Shown here: positions 1-8,928 of the stretch, one piece after another
How positions within the stretch are numbered: position 1 is the first letter of the stretch
How the letters are laid out: each line of letters starts with the position of its first letter
Assembly: GCF_002243645.1 (NCBI RefSeq)
Contig: NZ_CP017704.1
Location: forward strand, 3,490,001 to 3,554,000
Reading direction: 5' to 3'
DNA from: Peribacillus simplex NBRC 15720 = DSM 1321
Lineage (GTDB): Bacteria > Bacillota > Bacilli > Bacillales > DSM-1321
Length of the DNA stretch: 64,000 nucleotides
Made by a program: the position numbers and the translations under genes
Notes under the pieces: model-generated
What the model was told of the DNA's origin: nothing
Database searches by the model: none
The model's input: the letters and a program-made list of their open reading frames with translations, nothing else

Positions 1-264
1 AATATATAAATAATGTTAGACAGCCTAATAAGTCCGATATAAAAGATCCAAATTGGAAACCTCTTGAGTAACAGGCTCGATGTATGTTTTTTCTTCCATG
101 CAAATAATCCTAAAGGCTAATTGGTTAATAGAGTCGTTGACCATTGCATCGGAAAAACTAGGAGAGAACAATATGTTTTACGGTATAAAAATAGTATAAA
201 TGTCATAGTCTGCATCATGGGTGGAAGCTTCTTGTATTACCCCTTACAGAAAGGGGGTGATTAC

Positions 265-342
265 ATGAGCATATATGAAGCTTTGTGCATAGCATTTTCG
301 ATGTTAATTCTTGCTATAACAGATAAAAGCGACAAAAAATAA
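265..342 (+). CDS. Small holin-like toxin peptide (type I toxin candidate)
   Basis: A 25-residue peptide with a short acidic/polar N-terminus (MSIYEAL), one hydrophobic segment (about residues 7-18) and a charged lysine-rich tail. This is the layout of the putative holin-like toxins (Hol_Tox) of Firmicutes, which insert in the membrane. The start is fixed by a strong ribosome site, AAAGGGGGTGAT, at 250-261. An in-frame ATG-less extension back to 121 has no ribosome site and looks spurious. The stop codon lies inside the left arm of a terminator hairpin, as is usual in type I toxin genes. Toxicity is inferred from family and layout only. Confidence 0.7.
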   Translation: MSIYEALCIAFSMLILAITDKSDKK

Positions 343-378
343 CCACCCCATGCCAGCAAGCAGAAAGGGTGGTTATTT
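337..378 (+). terminator. Terminator of the small toxin gene
   Basis: Near-perfect 12-bp stem, AAATAACCACCC at 337-348 pairing with GGGTGGTTATTT at 367-378. The left arm overlaps the last codons and stop of the toxin gene. The hairpin is symmetrical, so it could also be read by an antisense transcript. Confidence 0.8.
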
Positions 379-486
379 GCTTTGTAACACCTGAGTAAGC
401 TTTCCCCCTTGAAGGGAATTCTATGATGTTTTGGGCAGGGTGTTAGAGCACCTTACCTTTTTTTTATTTTATTCTTTTCTTGCCTT
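341..486 (-). ncRNA. Possible antisense RNA to the holin-like toxin
   Basis: On the minus strand a TATAAT box lies at 488-493, about 150 bp downstream of the toxin gene and facing it. A transcript from it would run through the toxin terminator into the toxin 3' end, the arrangement of RatA/TxpA-type type I antitoxins. No clear -35 box is visible, so this is an inference from position and the -10 box only. Confidence 0.3.
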
Positions 487-831
487 TATTATACTATATT
501 ATTTTCGGAAATTCATGTGTTTCGCGTTATTCACCCTTAACTATCTCCACTGATTTTTGCATTTTTCCAGTTTATCGAATTCCTTTAAACGTTCTTTATA
601 ATTTTTAGCCAAAAGCCTCCTGGTAATAGTGTCTATACTGCCTACCTTAAGGGGATAATATCGACAGATCTTTTTCAGAGCCGGAGGTGTTAGCGTCACA
701 TTTGTACAACTTGGGATAGGTAATCTCATTAGAGGTTCGTTATTGGATGAGGTATATATTTTTCATTGTAGGCTGAAACTTTTTTCCATTTTATCCGTAT
801 ATTTTAACATCTGGCAAGGGGGAGGTTTCTC
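379..831. other. Intergenic, no convincing gene
   Basis: About 450 bases, AT-rich, between the toxin terminator and the DUF2500 gene. It holds the possible antisense promoter (488-493). A minus-strand 62-codon frame (541-729) has no ribosome site and no family I recognise. Confidence 0.5.
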
Positions 832-1233
832 ATGGACGGTTTTGGCGGAAGCGGGGATTGGGTATTCACAGGTGCTCCAGACTTTATCGGAATTATGTTT
901 GTTATCTTTTTTATAGTCATCATCGTTCAATTATTCATCGGGCTTAGTCAATGGAAGAAAAACGAGGAATCCCCTCGCTTGGTGGTTCCTGCTATCGTGA
1001 AAAGTAAACGGACAAAAGTCACGAGAAATGTTCACACAAACGATCAAAATGTCTCCTCGCAAAGTACCTCTACGACCTATTTTAGTACATTTGAATTTGA
1101 GAGTGGAGATCGGGGCGAATTCCGTCTTTCAGGCAGGGAGTTTGGTATTCTTGCAGAAGGGGATAACGGCACTTTAACCTTCCAAGGAACAAGGTATATT
1201 GATTTTGCCAGGAAGGATCATGGAGTCTCATAA
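832..1233 (+). CDS. DUF2500 family membrane-anchored protein
   Basis: 133 residues. One membrane segment at about 19-38 is followed by a soluble domain that has the DUF2500 signature: a Lys-Arg-Thr-Lys stretch near residue 60, a serine/threonine-rich patch, then FEFESGDRGEFRLSG, a GILAEGD turn and a C-terminal FQGTRYIDFAR. The family (E. coli YhhM and relatives) has no proven function. It starts with ATG after a strong GGGGGAGG site. A small zinc-ribbon gene follows 44 bp downstream, so the two are probably co-transcribed. Confidence 0.8.
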   Translation: MDGFGGSGDWVFTGAPDFIGIMFVIFFIVIIVQLFIGLSQWKKNEESPRLVVPAIVKSKRTKVTRNVHTNDQNVSSQSTSTTYFSTFEFESGDRGEFRLSGREFGILAEGDNGTLTFQGTRYIDFARKDHGVS

Positions 1234-1277
1234 TTGATGAGCCCTGTAAATAAATGAAATTTGGGAGATGAAGGATC

Positions 1278-1481
1278 ATGAGCGAAAAGGGTTGTATGAA
1301 ATGCGGAAGCAATGATGCTGCTAAGAAGGATGTAGCCATGACAGGAACAGGCTTGTCAAAAATGTTCGATGTCCAGAATAATCAATTTACGGTTGTGTAT
1401 TGCAAGCAGTGCGGTTATTCGGAGTTTTATAATAAGCAATCATCTGCAGGCAGTAATCTGCTGGATCTTTTCTTTGGATGA
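1278..1481 (+). CDS. Small zinc-ribbon protein
   Basis: 67 residues with two CxxC knuckles (CMKC near residue 6 and CKQC near residue 42) spaced as in the zinc-ribbon family once called DUF2082 (predicted nucleic-acid-binding). Between the knuckles is a hydrophobic strand pair, and the tail after YSEFY is short. It is likely in one transcript with the upstream DUF2500 gene and is followed by a clear terminator. The molecular partner is unknown. Confidence 0.75.
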   Translation: MSEKGCMKCGSNDAAKKDVAMTGTGLSKMFDVQNNQFTVVYCKQCGYSEFYNKQSSAGSNLLDLFFG

Positions 1482-1497
1482 TCACTGGCACGAAAGG

Positions 1498-1530
1498 AAT
1501 CCCCTTTTTCATGAAAAGGGGATTTTTGTT
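1498..1530 (+). terminator. Rho-independent terminator
   Basis: AATCCCCTTTT pairs with AAAAGGGGATT around a short loop, followed by TTTTGTTTTTT. It ends the DUF2500/zinc-ribbon unit. Confidence 0.85.
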
Positions 1531-1552
1531 TTTTCTTCATCATGTCAGCTCA

Positions 1553-2428
1553 TTACCCGATGAAATGGTCTTGAACGACTTTTGAAAATTCCTTTGCGAC
1601 GGGTGAAAGGTCTTTAGACGACTTCATGACCAATCCAATCTCCCGGGAAAGTTCCGGATTCAAGGGCAGGCTTTTGATACGTTCCGGTTTTTCCGGCAAA
1701 GCCAGGTCGGGCATAATCGTGATGCCTAATTTTCCTGCTACCATTGATAGGACCGTTTGATTGTCTTTAATGTCGTATGAAATGTTTGGTTTTAGCTTGG
1801 CTTCAAGGAACCTATCTTCTATAAGTGTTTCGCAGCCAGATCGCAGCATGATGAATGGTTCATCAACGAAGTCCTCTAGGTTAATTACGGTTCTCTCTGA
1901 AAGTGGATGGCCCTCGTATACGACAGCTGATAAAGGATCTGTTAGCAGATGGATGAATTCCACGTTCTTTACTGGTTTTGCTGCAAAGCCGACGTCCACT
2001 GTTCCTTCTTCTACCCATTTTAAGATTTCCTCATATCCTCCTTCATGAATCAGCAAATCAATATTAGGGTATTTTTCTTTAAAGGCAGAGAATAGCAGAG
2101 GTATGAATCTGGCAGTAAAGCTTGGAAAACTGCCAATTGTTATTTTCCCGATTTCCATTCCATTCACAGCTGCAATTTTTTGCTCGATATGTGCAAGGTT
2201 GGCAGCGATGGCCCGCATATGTGGAATAACCTGTTCTCCCGCAGTCGTGAGTGTTATACCTTTGCGGTCACGCTTTAATAAAGTCACACCAAGTTCCGTT
2301 TCAAGTGCTGTAATGTTATGGCTCACGCCTGATTGAGTCAGTCCGATCCGGTCTCCCGCTTTCGTAAAACTTTCGTGTTCAACAACTTGTAAAAAGACTT
2401 CCAACTGAAAAAAGTTCAAATGCCCCAC
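1553..2428 (-). CDS. LysR family transcriptional regulator
   Basis: 291 residues. An N-terminal winged helix-turn-helix (residues 1-62, with LTQSGVSHNITALE as recognition region) is followed by a LysR substrate-binding domain (about 90-290). Length is normal for the family. It is divergent from the flavin oxidoreductase at 2556 and shares a 127-bp control region with it, so that gene and perhaps the following exporter are its likely targets. The co-inducer cannot be read from sequence. Confidence 0.92.
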   Translation of the reverse strand: MGHLNFFQLEVFLQVVEHESFTKAGDRIGLTQSGVSHNITALETELGVTLLKRDRKGITLTTAGEQVIPHMRAIAANLAHIEQKIAAVNGMEIGKITIGSFPSFTARFIPLLFSAFKEKYPNIDLLIHEGGYEEILKWVEEGTVDVGFAAKPVKNVEFIHLLTDPLSAVVYEGHPLSERTVINLEDFVDEPFIMLRSGCETLIEDRFLEAKLKPNISYDIKDNQTVLSMVAGKLGITIMPDLALPEKPERIKSLPLNPELSREIGLVMKSSKDLSPVAKEFSKVVQDHFIG

Positions 2429-2488
2429 ACCTTTCTTCTAATGAATTATACATGAGAAACTCTAATCCAAGTAATGAAAAACATTCAT

Positions 2489-2517
2489 TTTACTTATGGT
2501 GTGGTCGAGAATACAAT
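2489..2517 (+). promoter_or_regulatory. Promoter for the OYE-family gene
   Basis: TTTACT (2489-2494), 17-bp spacer, TACAAT (2512-2517). Just upstream, AAGTAATGAA (2470-2479) and TTCATTTTACTT (2484-2495) form an imperfect inverted repeat, a plausible LysR-type site overlapping the -35 box. Confidence 0.6.
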
Positions 2518-2555
2518 AAAATTACAAAAATAAAATACGAATGGGTGATGGAAAA

Positions 2556-3689
2556 ATGATGAAACGGAAATACGAGCAAATTTTTTCACCGTACACGCTT
2601 TCTAATGGATCGGTTCTTAAAAACAGGATTGTAGTTGCGCCCATGACCACTTATTCAGGTCAAGAGGATGGCTTGGTTTCTGACCAGGAATTAGCTTACT
2701 ATAAAAGAAGAGCAGATGGACCCGCCATGTTCATTACTGCCGCTGCCGCCATTTCCCCTGTTGCTACAAGCTTTCCCCGGCAAATGAAAGTATATGACGA
2801 GCAAAGCATCGCTGGACTCAAACAGCTTGCAAAAACAATCAAATCAAAAGGTGCAAAAGCAATTCTCCAGCTTCATCATGGAGGAAGCGAGAGCCTTCCA
2901 AGCTGTACAGGCGGAGAAAAAATGGTAAGTCCGAGTGGAATCATTGCAACCGTTTATAAAGAAATGGGCGGGGAATACATTCCAAGGTCAATGAGCCACA
3001 CTGAGATTCTATCCACTATTCAAGACTTTGGAAGAGCCACCCGCCATGCCATTCGTTCAGGATTCGACGGCGTGGAAATCCATGGAGCGAATGGATATCT
3101 CCTTCAGCAGTTTTTCTCACCCCACTCTAACAGACGGAGAGATCATTGGGGAGGGAATTTGGAGAATAGAATGCATTTTCCACTTGCCGTCATCGCGGAG
3201 GTGAAGCGAATCCGTGATCTATACGCAGACAAGGAATTCATTATTGGGTATCGCTTCTCCCCTGAAGAACCGGAAGAAGTCGGATTAAAAATGGATGACA
3301 CAGCTGCATTGGTAGATAAATTGGCAAGCCAAGAGCTTTCCTATTTACACCTTTCTGTTAAAAATGTCTGGTCCATCCCCAGAAGTGGATTGAATATGGG
3401 GTTAACAAGGACCGAAATCATCCGCGATATCATCGCAGGCAGGACCAGTTTCATATCACTTGGATCGATTCATACACCAGAGGAAGCAAATGCTGTGCTG
3501 GAGAAAAATATACCGCTTTTCGCATTAGGAAGAGAACTACTGATGGAACCGGACTGGGCTAATAAAATAAAGGAGGGTAGGGAAGACGAGATCATGACGA
3601 CCTTGCCGCGCGATAGCAGGTGTAAATTAATGATTCCAGATCATATGTGGGAGAATATCATCACTCGTGACGGCATGCCCGAGAAATGA
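2556..3689 (+). CDS. NADH-dependent flavin oxidoreductase (old yellow enzyme family)
   Basis: 377 residues, an FMN-binding TIM barrel that reduces activated C=C bonds with NAD(P)H. Family marks are [11 protein letters not shown] near the N-terminus, a LHHGG strand near residue 115, and the signature [18 protein letters not shown] followed by NRR.DHWGG. It most resembles the B. subtilis YqiG/NamA group. The ATG at 2556 is chosen because GGGTGATGG (2543-2551) is correctly spaced from it. The upstream ATG at 2541 has no ribosome site. It is divergent from a LysR regulator and followed 43 bp later by an exporter, suggesting a small stress or xenobiotic response unit. Confidence 0.9.
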   Translation: MMKRKYEQIFSPYTLSNGSVLKNRIVVAPMTTYSGQEDGLVSDQELAYYKRRADGPAMFITAAAAISPVATSFPRQMKVYDEQSIAGLKQLAKTIKSKGAKAILQLHHGGSESLPSCTGGEKMVSPSGIIATVYKEMGGEYIPRSMSHTEILSTIQDFGRATRHAIRSGFDGVEIHGANGYLLQQFFSPHSNRRRDHWGGNLENRMHFPLAVIAEVKRIRDLYADKEFIIGYRFSPEEPEEVGLKMDDTAALVDKLASQELSYLHLSVKNVWSIPRSGLNMGLTRTEIIRDIIAGRTSFISLGSIHTPEEANAVLEKNIPLFALGRELLMEPDWANKIKEGREDEIMTTLPRDSRCKLMIPDHMWENIITRDGMPEK

Positions 3690-3732
3690 TAATATTAATG
3701 TAAAAAATAGTAATTTCATAAGGGGAAATTAA

Positions 3733-4629
3733 ATGAATAAAATTGCACTTTTTCAACTGTCTCTAGCCATGACAATCTTTGGTTCTGTCGGTTTCTTTTC
3801 AGAACTATCAGGACTTCCTGCATTGGAACTGGTTTTTGTTCGCTGCATTTGTGCTGCTGTATTCTTATGTGCAGCATGGATGATCACCGGACATTTCAAG
3901 AAGGAAAGATGGAATGGTAGAGAGGTAATGCTTATCATTTTCTGCGCAGTGGCCAACTTGTTAAACTGGATATTCCTCTTTAAATCTTTCGAACTGATAT
4001 CCGTGACAATTGCCATTTCTCTTTATCATTTAGCTCCGATCATTGTACTCATTATAGGCAGCTTCATATTTAGGGAGAAAATGACTTTATTCTCCATCCT
4101 GGCAATTTCACTTTGTTTCATTGGCACATTATTCATTATGGGAACAGATGGATTTCGATCATCATCTCCTGAATGGGAAGGCATCATGTATGGAATCATT
4201 GCTGCGTTTTTCTATGCGGCAACCATGCTTTTAGGAAAGAGCATTAAAAAGACAAGTGTATATGCGACCACTTTTCTGCAAATGTTCATTGGATTCCTAT
4301 TATTGATTCCTTTTGTAGATTTTTCAGTATACACAACGCTAAAAACTTCCGAATGGCTTTATACGGTACTTACTGGCATCGTTCATACAGGCGTCGTGTA
4401 TCTTCTATTTTTTAATAGTATTCGCCATTTGCCTACAAATGTAGTATCTTTCATGATTTTTGTAGATCCGGCAGTTGCCATCCTATTGGATATTCTGCTT
4501 TCAGGATTTCAACCGGACAGGATTCAAATCTTGGGTATTTCATTGATTTTCATTGGAGTGGTCTATTCGCTTAAGACTTCAAGACCGACTGAAAATGATG
4601 TCATGCAGAAAAGGCCGCACACAATGTGA
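3733..4629 (+). CDS. EamA/DMT family transporter
   Basis: 298 residues with about ten predicted membrane helices in two repeated EamA halves (roughly 1-137 and 150-285), typical of drug/metabolite exporters. A GGGG ribosome site lies 9 bp before the ATG. It is probably transcribed with the oxidoreductase upstream and ends in a terminator that overlaps its last codons. Substrate unknown. Confidence 0.88.
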   Translation: MNKIALFQLSLAMTIFGSVGFFSELSGLPALELVFVRCICAAVFLCAAWMITGHFKKERWNGREVMLIIFCAVANLLNWIFLFKSFELISVTIAISLYHLAPIIVLIIGSFIFREKMTLFSILAISLCFIGTLFIMGTDGFRSSSPEWEGIMYGIIAAFFYAATMLLGKSIKKTSVYATTFLQMFIGFLLLIPFVDFSVYTTLKTSEWLYTVLTGIVHTGVVYLLFFNSIRHLPTNVVSFMIFVDPAVAILLDILLSGFQPDRIQILGISLIFIGVVYSLKTSRPTENDVMQKRPHTM

Positions 4630-4638
4630 GGCCTTTTT
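4609..4638. terminator. Bidirectional terminator
   Basis: AAAAGGCC (4609-4616) pairs with GGCCTTTT around an inner CAC/GTG pair, followed by TTTTT on the plus strand. It lies between two convergent genes and can serve both. Confidence 0.8.
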
Positions 4639-4660
4639 CCTTTATGGTTTTTCTATTAAC

Positions 4661-6178
4661 CTATTGATTAAAATGATATACATCCCAAATGTCAGGAGTT
4701 TCTGATCCAATGTACCAAGCAGATACACCGCCTAGATGATTTTGTTTTACCAGGTCAATACGGAGCTTCATCGATTTTTTATCTTCTATCCATATTTGAT
4801 ACTTTTTCCCTTTGGAAGTATACTCCACGTGATTTTGTTGAGTCTTTTTATCCCATACCTTTTTAAGTTTATGAGATGAAATGATTTTGTTGACCTCAGC
4901 CATGGTACGGTCATGACTTTTCACTTTATTGGTCGATAAATCGGTTACCCATTCTCTCGTATAAAATGGTACAGCCAATATGATCTTATGGGCAGGTACC
5001 TCTTTCATTAAAAGCTTCGTTCCTTCTTTGATCCAAGGTAACGAGGAAACAGACCCGGCTACTGGGCTTCCTCCCCAATGCTCGTCATAACCCATTATGA
5101 TTATATAATCCGCTATTTTGCCAAGTGCTTTCCTATCTAGACTTTTTGACCAAAAAGGGTCTTCATTTTCTCGGGTGACATCCACAGATACTTTAATTCC
5201 ATGTGGTTTTAGTGCCTTTTTAAGTTCGCCTATGAAAAGTACAAAGTCCTTCTTATTTTTTGGATCGATGTTTTCAAAATCTACATTTATTCCATCACTT
5301 TTAGTTTTTACAAGTGAATCGCGTAAAGTTGAAACTAATTTCTGGCGTTTTTTTGTACTGCCTAGTACAGAGCCAGTTAAAACAGGGTCAAATTTATTAC
5401 CGATAAGTTGCCAAACTTGTTTTCCTTGTTTATGAGCGTTTTGGACGAGTTTTTCATCTACAGAAACGGAAACATAATTACCGGTATCCGTCAGTGTATA
5501 GGAACGAGGAGAAACTACATTTAAATTGGGGTGTTTAATTTGTTGGGTGTAGTTTTCTTTCGATCCATTATGCGTCCAGCCCATGACGATACGTTTTTGC
5601 GCCCTTTTTTGAAGTTGGGATTTCTTTATCCATCCCTTTTTTCCGCCAAGCAATTGAACCTGGTAGTAATAATCCGGAATCTTCAATTTTTGGCCCACTT
5701 TAAGGGTAACCGTTTGTAAGTTATTTAATTTCGTCAAATCGCTTGTGGTTACCTTATATTTAGAAGAAATCTTCCACAATGTATCGCCTGATACAACCTT
5801 ATGGATCTTATATTTCTGGGGAATCTTCAGGCTTTGGCCAACAGTAATGTCGGAAGAAGTCAATTTGTTTTCTTTTTGTAACGCACTTACTGAAACTCCA
5901 TATTGATTTGCTACTTTCCATAATGTGTTTCCAGTCTTTACTTTATGAATGATAGGGCTCGCGGAATCCCCAACGACAGAAGAAATGATGGGAAACTCCT
6001 CGCCCTTTTTTAAGGTCTTTAATAGAGTAGAACTTAATTTAGGAGAACTAAAAACTTTTGTATTGTCCACTTTAACAGAACCTACGTTTTGGGTTTTACT
6101 TGATGAATGACCATTGGTTGGAAAGAGACACATACAAAGAAGGCTTAACATAATAAAACATCCAAAGAATTTTTTCAC
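4661..6178 (-). CDS. LysM-GH18 cortex/peptidoglycan hydrolase (YaaH/YdhD type)
   Basis: 505 residues. The order is: signal peptide (1-26), SH3-like segment (about 33-70), LysM 1 (77-120), LysM 2 (125-168), a second SH3-like strand (172-190) and a GH18 barrel (195-505). The catalytic DGINVDFE motif gives Asp295, Asp300 and Glu302, with Glu302 as the acid. Relatives are spore-coat N-acetylglucosaminidases such as SleL/YaaH and YdhD, which cut cortex or wall glycan during germination. It is monocistronic. Whether it is sporulation-controlled cannot be read here. Confidence 0.88.
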   Translation of the reverse strand: MKKFFGCFIMLSLLCMCLFPTNGHSSSKTQNVGSVKVDNTKVFSSPKLSSTLLKTLKKGEEFPIISSVVGDSASPIIHKVKTGNTLWKVANQYGVSVSALQKENKLTSSDITVGQSLKIPQKYKIHKVVSGDTLWKISSKYKVTTSDLTKLNNLQTVTLKVGQKLKIPDYYYQVQLLGGKKGWIKKSQLQKRAQKRIVMGWTHNGSKENYTQQIKHPNLNVVSPRSYTLTDTGNYVSVSVDEKLVQNAHKQGKQVWQLIGNKFDPVLTGSVLGSTKKRQKLVSTLRDSLVKTKSDGINVDFENIDPKNKKDFVLFIGELKKALKPHGIKVSVDVTRENEDPFWSKSLDRKALGKIADYIIIMGYDEHWGGSPVAGSVSSLPWIKEGTKLLMKEVPAHKIILAVPFYTREWVTDLSTNKVKSHDRTMAEVNKIISSHKLKKVWDKKTQQNHVEYTSKGKKYQIWIEDKKSMKLRIDLVKQNHLGGVSAWYIGSETPDIWDVYHFNQ

Positions 6179-6284
6179 AATTATTTTATTCCCCTTTGTA
6201 AAATTTAACTTTACTAGTTTACTATGGAGAATAGCCTTTAAAATAGAGGTACATTGTGGAAAGGCCCTATATAGAAGAAAATAG

Positions 6285-6416
6285 GGATATAAAAAGGATT
6301 TACGATTATGCTGTGGAACATATCACCGTGGCAATATCACAGCCATGTTACGCCAAATGGGTTATGCTTCTACTTCGACGGATTATGGTCTTTATTTATT
6401 TTTAAAAAGACAGTAA
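6285..6416 (+). pseudogene. Possible gene remnant without a start codon
   Basis: An open frame of 43 codons bounded upstream by TAG and downstream by TAA, with no usable start near its beginning. The text (for example [15 protein letters not shown] and [10 protein letters not shown]) looks protein-like and may be the C-terminal end of a lost gene. I do not recognise the family. Confidence 0.25.
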
Positions 6417-6460
6417 CTAAAGATTAATGTTGATATTTTTAGAAATAGGACTTGGTAGTC

Positions 6461-6880
6461 CTATATATGGTTTCTTTTAAGTAAAAATCTTGGAGATGGA
6501 AGGATTTCTTGTTCAGCTTCAAAATAAGCGAGTTTATTTGGTATGCAGGATATAATTGACGGCATCCCCATCCCAACAGCTTTTTCTAAGGCAGTTAATA
6601 AGGGTAGCTCCTTACCGTCAATATCTTCATCCCAGGATATTACATAACAAGAGTGTTCAGCACCATTCTGTTTCAGTAATTTAGCTATATCTACTGGATC
6701 TGAATTAGGTTTTGGAATCTCAATGATATACTCTTCACGAAGAGTTGTTCTGTAAGTATGACAGAGTCGACTTAAGGCATCTTTGCGTTTCTTGGCTGAA
6801 GACAATTCGAACAGAACTCTATCTTGGAGCCTTTTGGTGAAAAATGATTTTACAATTATTTTCTCCATTTCCTTATCCAA
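6461..6880 (-). CDS. Hypothetical protein, 139 residues
   Basis: A soluble, charged protein with a basic N-terminal half (KKRKDALSRLCHTYR) and an acidic stretch (ISWDEDIDGKE) in the middle. There is no signal peptide or membrane segment. Codon use looks normal for the window and the GGGG ribosome site before the start is good. It stands alone between remnants, and I do not recognise the family. Confidence 0.6.
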   Translation of the reverse strand: MDKEMEKIIVKSFFTKRLQDRVLFELSSAKKRKDALSRLCHTYRTTLREEYIIEIPKPNSDPVDIAKLLKQNGAEHSCYVISWDEDIDGKELPLLTALEKAVGMGMPSIISCIPNKLAYFEAEQEILPSPRFLLKRNHI

Positions 6881-7134
6881 TCTAATCCCCCTTTACAGCT
6901 TTTTAACTGGTAAATCCTTATAGTCTAAGCCTATCATAAGTAGCATTTGTTGATAACAAACCTCTCTCTAAAATCATTTTACTTACTATTGTATTATCAA
7001 AATTGTCATGCCTTCGAGATTTATGACAGTTCATTTTACGTTTACCGTGGAGGGTAGTGTGGCATTGTCGAAAATAGGAAAGGTAAACCAGCTTTTACTG
7101 GTTTAGCTTGTTTGCCGTTGAAAATGACTTGTAC
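6881..7134. other. Intergenic upstream of the desaturase
   Basis: It holds an inverted pair TGTCAT (7004-7009) / ATGACA (7023-7028) and a small hairpin TAAACCAG (7084-7091) / CTGGTTTA (7098-7105). No coding frame is convincing. The TGTCAT/ATGACA halves recur closer to the desaturase. Confidence 0.5.
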
Positions 7135-7163
7135 ATGACATTTGTCATCTTCTAGTCATGACA
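7135..7163 (+). promoter_or_regulatory. Putative operator cluster of the desaturase gene
   Basis: ATGACA-TT-TGTCAT (7135-7148) is followed by GTCATGAC (7155-7162, perfect palindrome). Thus three ATGACA/TGTCAT half-sites stand within 29 bp. A fourth and fifth lie at 7004-7028. The dense inverted repeats fit the direct control of des by a DesR-type regulator in Bacillus. Binding is inferred. Confidence 0.5.
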
Positions 7164-7237
7164 CCTGGTACTAATAATTTCAGGTTGATTTCTTTATACT
7201 ATGAATAACGACAAATAAAAGGAAGTGCAATTGAATA

Positions 7238-8269
7238 ATGACCTTGCAAAATACGAAGAACTTGAGAAAACAAATTGCTCCTTTTGAACAATCAACGACA
7301 AAGCAAAGTATATGGCAGATCGTCAATACCTTGGGGCCGTTCATCATTCTATGGTACCTAGCATATATAAGTCTTTCCGTTTCTTATTGGTTAACTTTAA
7401 TTCCAGCCGTGATTGCAGCTGGCTTCTTGACAAGAATATTCATTATTTTCCATGATTGTACGCATCATTCATTTTTCAAAAGCCGCCGTGCGAATAGAGC
7501 AGTCGGTACGATCATGGGTGTTTTGACTTTATTCCCGTTTGATCAGTGGGGGCATGAGCATTCTGTGCATCACGCAACAAGCGGTAATTTGGATAAGCGG
7601 GGTACAGGAGATATTTGGACCCTTACGGTAGATGAATATTTGGCTGCACCGCTTAAAATTCGTTTTGCCTATCGTTTTTATCGCAATCCATTGGTTATGT
7701 TTGGTTTAGGTCCAATTTATGTATTCCTTCTTAAAAATAGATTTAACCGTAAAGGTGCTAGAAAGAAGGAGAAAATGAATACGTATTTGACGAATGCTTT
7801 AATCGTCGTATTAGCAACATTGCTTTGCCTGGCAGTAGGCTGGCAGTCGTTCCTTCTGGTACAAGGTTCCATTTTCATGATTTCTGGTTCAGTGGGCATT
7901 TGGCTGTTTTACGTCCAGCACACATTTGAGGACTCTTATTTTGAAGAAAATGAGGAGTGGGAATATGTATTAGCAGCAGTGGAAGGAAGTTCTTTTTATA
8001 AGCTTCCAAAACTGATGCAGTTCCTTACTGGTAATATCGGTTACCATCATGTTCACCATTTAAGTCCAAGGGTACCTAACTATAAATTGGAAATGGCTCA
8101 CAATAATACGCAGCCTTTAAAGAACGTTCCAACGATTACTCTTGCGACAAGCTTGCGCTCACTCCGTTTCCGTTTATGGGATGAGGAATCCAAGAATTTT
8201 GTTGGATTTAAAGACATAAAATATTTAACGAAAAAAAGCGTTTCCGCTCAAGTGAAATCTGAACTGTAA
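7238..8269 (+). CDS. des: Membrane fatty acid desaturase (Des type)
   Basis: 343 residues, an integral-membrane di-iron desaturase that puts a double bond into acyl chains of membrane lipids to keep fluidity in the cold. The three histidine boxes are present: HDCTHH (about 75-80), HEHSVHH (about 107-113) and HHVHH (about 271-275). Paired membrane helices lie at about 28-70 and 180-225. Length is close to B. subtilis Des. The ATG at 7238 has AAAAGGAAG 11 bp upstream. The TTG at 7231 is in another frame. It is followed by a DesR-like regulator. Confidence 0.9.
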   Translation: MTLQNTKNLRKQIAPFEQSTTKQSIWQIVNTLGPFIILWYLAYISLSVSYWLTLIPAVIAAGFLTRIFIIFHDCTHHSFFKSRRANRAVGTIMGVLTLFPFDQWGHEHSVHHATSGNLDKRGTGDIWTLTVDEYLAAPLKIRFAYRFYRNPLVMFGLGPIYVFLLKNRFNRKGARKKEKMNTYLTNALIVVLATLLCLAVGWQSFLLVQGSIFMISGSVGIWLFYVQHTFEDSYFEENEEWEYVLAAVEGSSFYKLPKLMQFLTGNIGYHHVHHLSPRVPNYKLEMAHNNTQPLKNVPTITLATSLRSLRFRLWDEESKNFVGFKDIKYLTKKSVSAQVKSEL

Positions 8270-8286
8270 CGTTCATGTATCATTTC

Positions 8287-8327
8287 AGACTCCCTTATTA
8301 ATCCTTGGATTTTGGGGAGTCTTTGTT
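8287..8327 (+). terminator. Weak terminator after des
   Basis: AGACTCCC (8287-8294) pairs with GGGAGTCT (8315-8322) around a 20-base loop, followed by TTGTTT. The long loop suggests partial read-through into the regulator. Confidence 0.5.
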
Positions 8328-8362
8328 TCATATAAGGAACTCGATAAAGGAGAGAACTTAAA

Positions 8363-8908
8363 ATGATTCGAATTGTCATTGCAGAAGATCAGCAAATGCT
8401 GTTAGAGGCAATAAGTTCTCTACTCAATCTTGAAGAAGATATAGAAATTGTCGGGCAAGCCAGTAATGGAGAAGAAGCGATGTCACTTGTACAGCAATTA
8501 CAGCCTGATGTTTGTATCATGGATATGGAGATGCCTGTAATGAGCGGACTTGAGGCAGCGGAATCTTTAAAGTCATTTGAATGCAAAGTGGTCATTTTAA
8601 CGACATTTCGAAGGACTGGTTATTTTCAACTCGCATTAAAAGCTAATGTAAGTGGTTATTTATTGAAGGATAGCCCGGGTGAAGAGTTAGCCTGCTCGAT
8701 TCGCAGCATAATGGATGGCAAGCGAATATACTCCCCAGAACTTATAGATGAGTCTTCCAGCAATAATGGCCGGGAAATGGGAGTGTTAGGGCTTTTAGCC
8801 GATGGTCAATCCAAAATTGAACCGTCTAATCAGCTAAGCGGCACAATAGGGACAGTTAGGAAATATCTTTCGACCATCAAGGATAAAATGAAGTTACCGG
8901 CTGGTTAG
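8363..8908 (+). CDS. DesR-like response regulator with degenerate C-terminal HTH
   Basis: 181 residues. The receiver domain is intact: acidic pair near Glu8/Asp9, phosphoacceptor Asp54, Thr80/81 and Lys102, very similar to B. subtilis DesR. The LuxR-type HTH that should follow (about 130-181) is altered. The usual LTxRExEVL start is reduced to NNGREMGVL, the scaffold helix reads KIEPSNQLSG, and the chain stops about 18 residues early after KDKMKLPAG. No DesK kinase gene is next to it. It may no longer bind DNA, or may act as a phosphate sink. Confidence 0.75.
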   Translation: MIRIVIAEDQQMLLEAISSLLNLEEDIEIVGQASNGEEAMSLVQQLQPDVCIMDMEMPVMSGLEAAESLKSFECKVVILTTFRRTGYFQLALKANVSGYLLKDSPGEELACSIRSIMDGKRIYSPELIDESSSNNGREMGVLGLLADGQSKIEPSNQLSGTIGTVRKYLSTIKDKMKLPAG

Positions 8909-8928
8909 GATTTGTTTCTTAAATCCTG

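Noticed and set aside
541..729. Minus-strand 62-codon frame
   Set aside because: No ribosome site and no recognisable family; the neighbouring DNA is AT-rich spacer.
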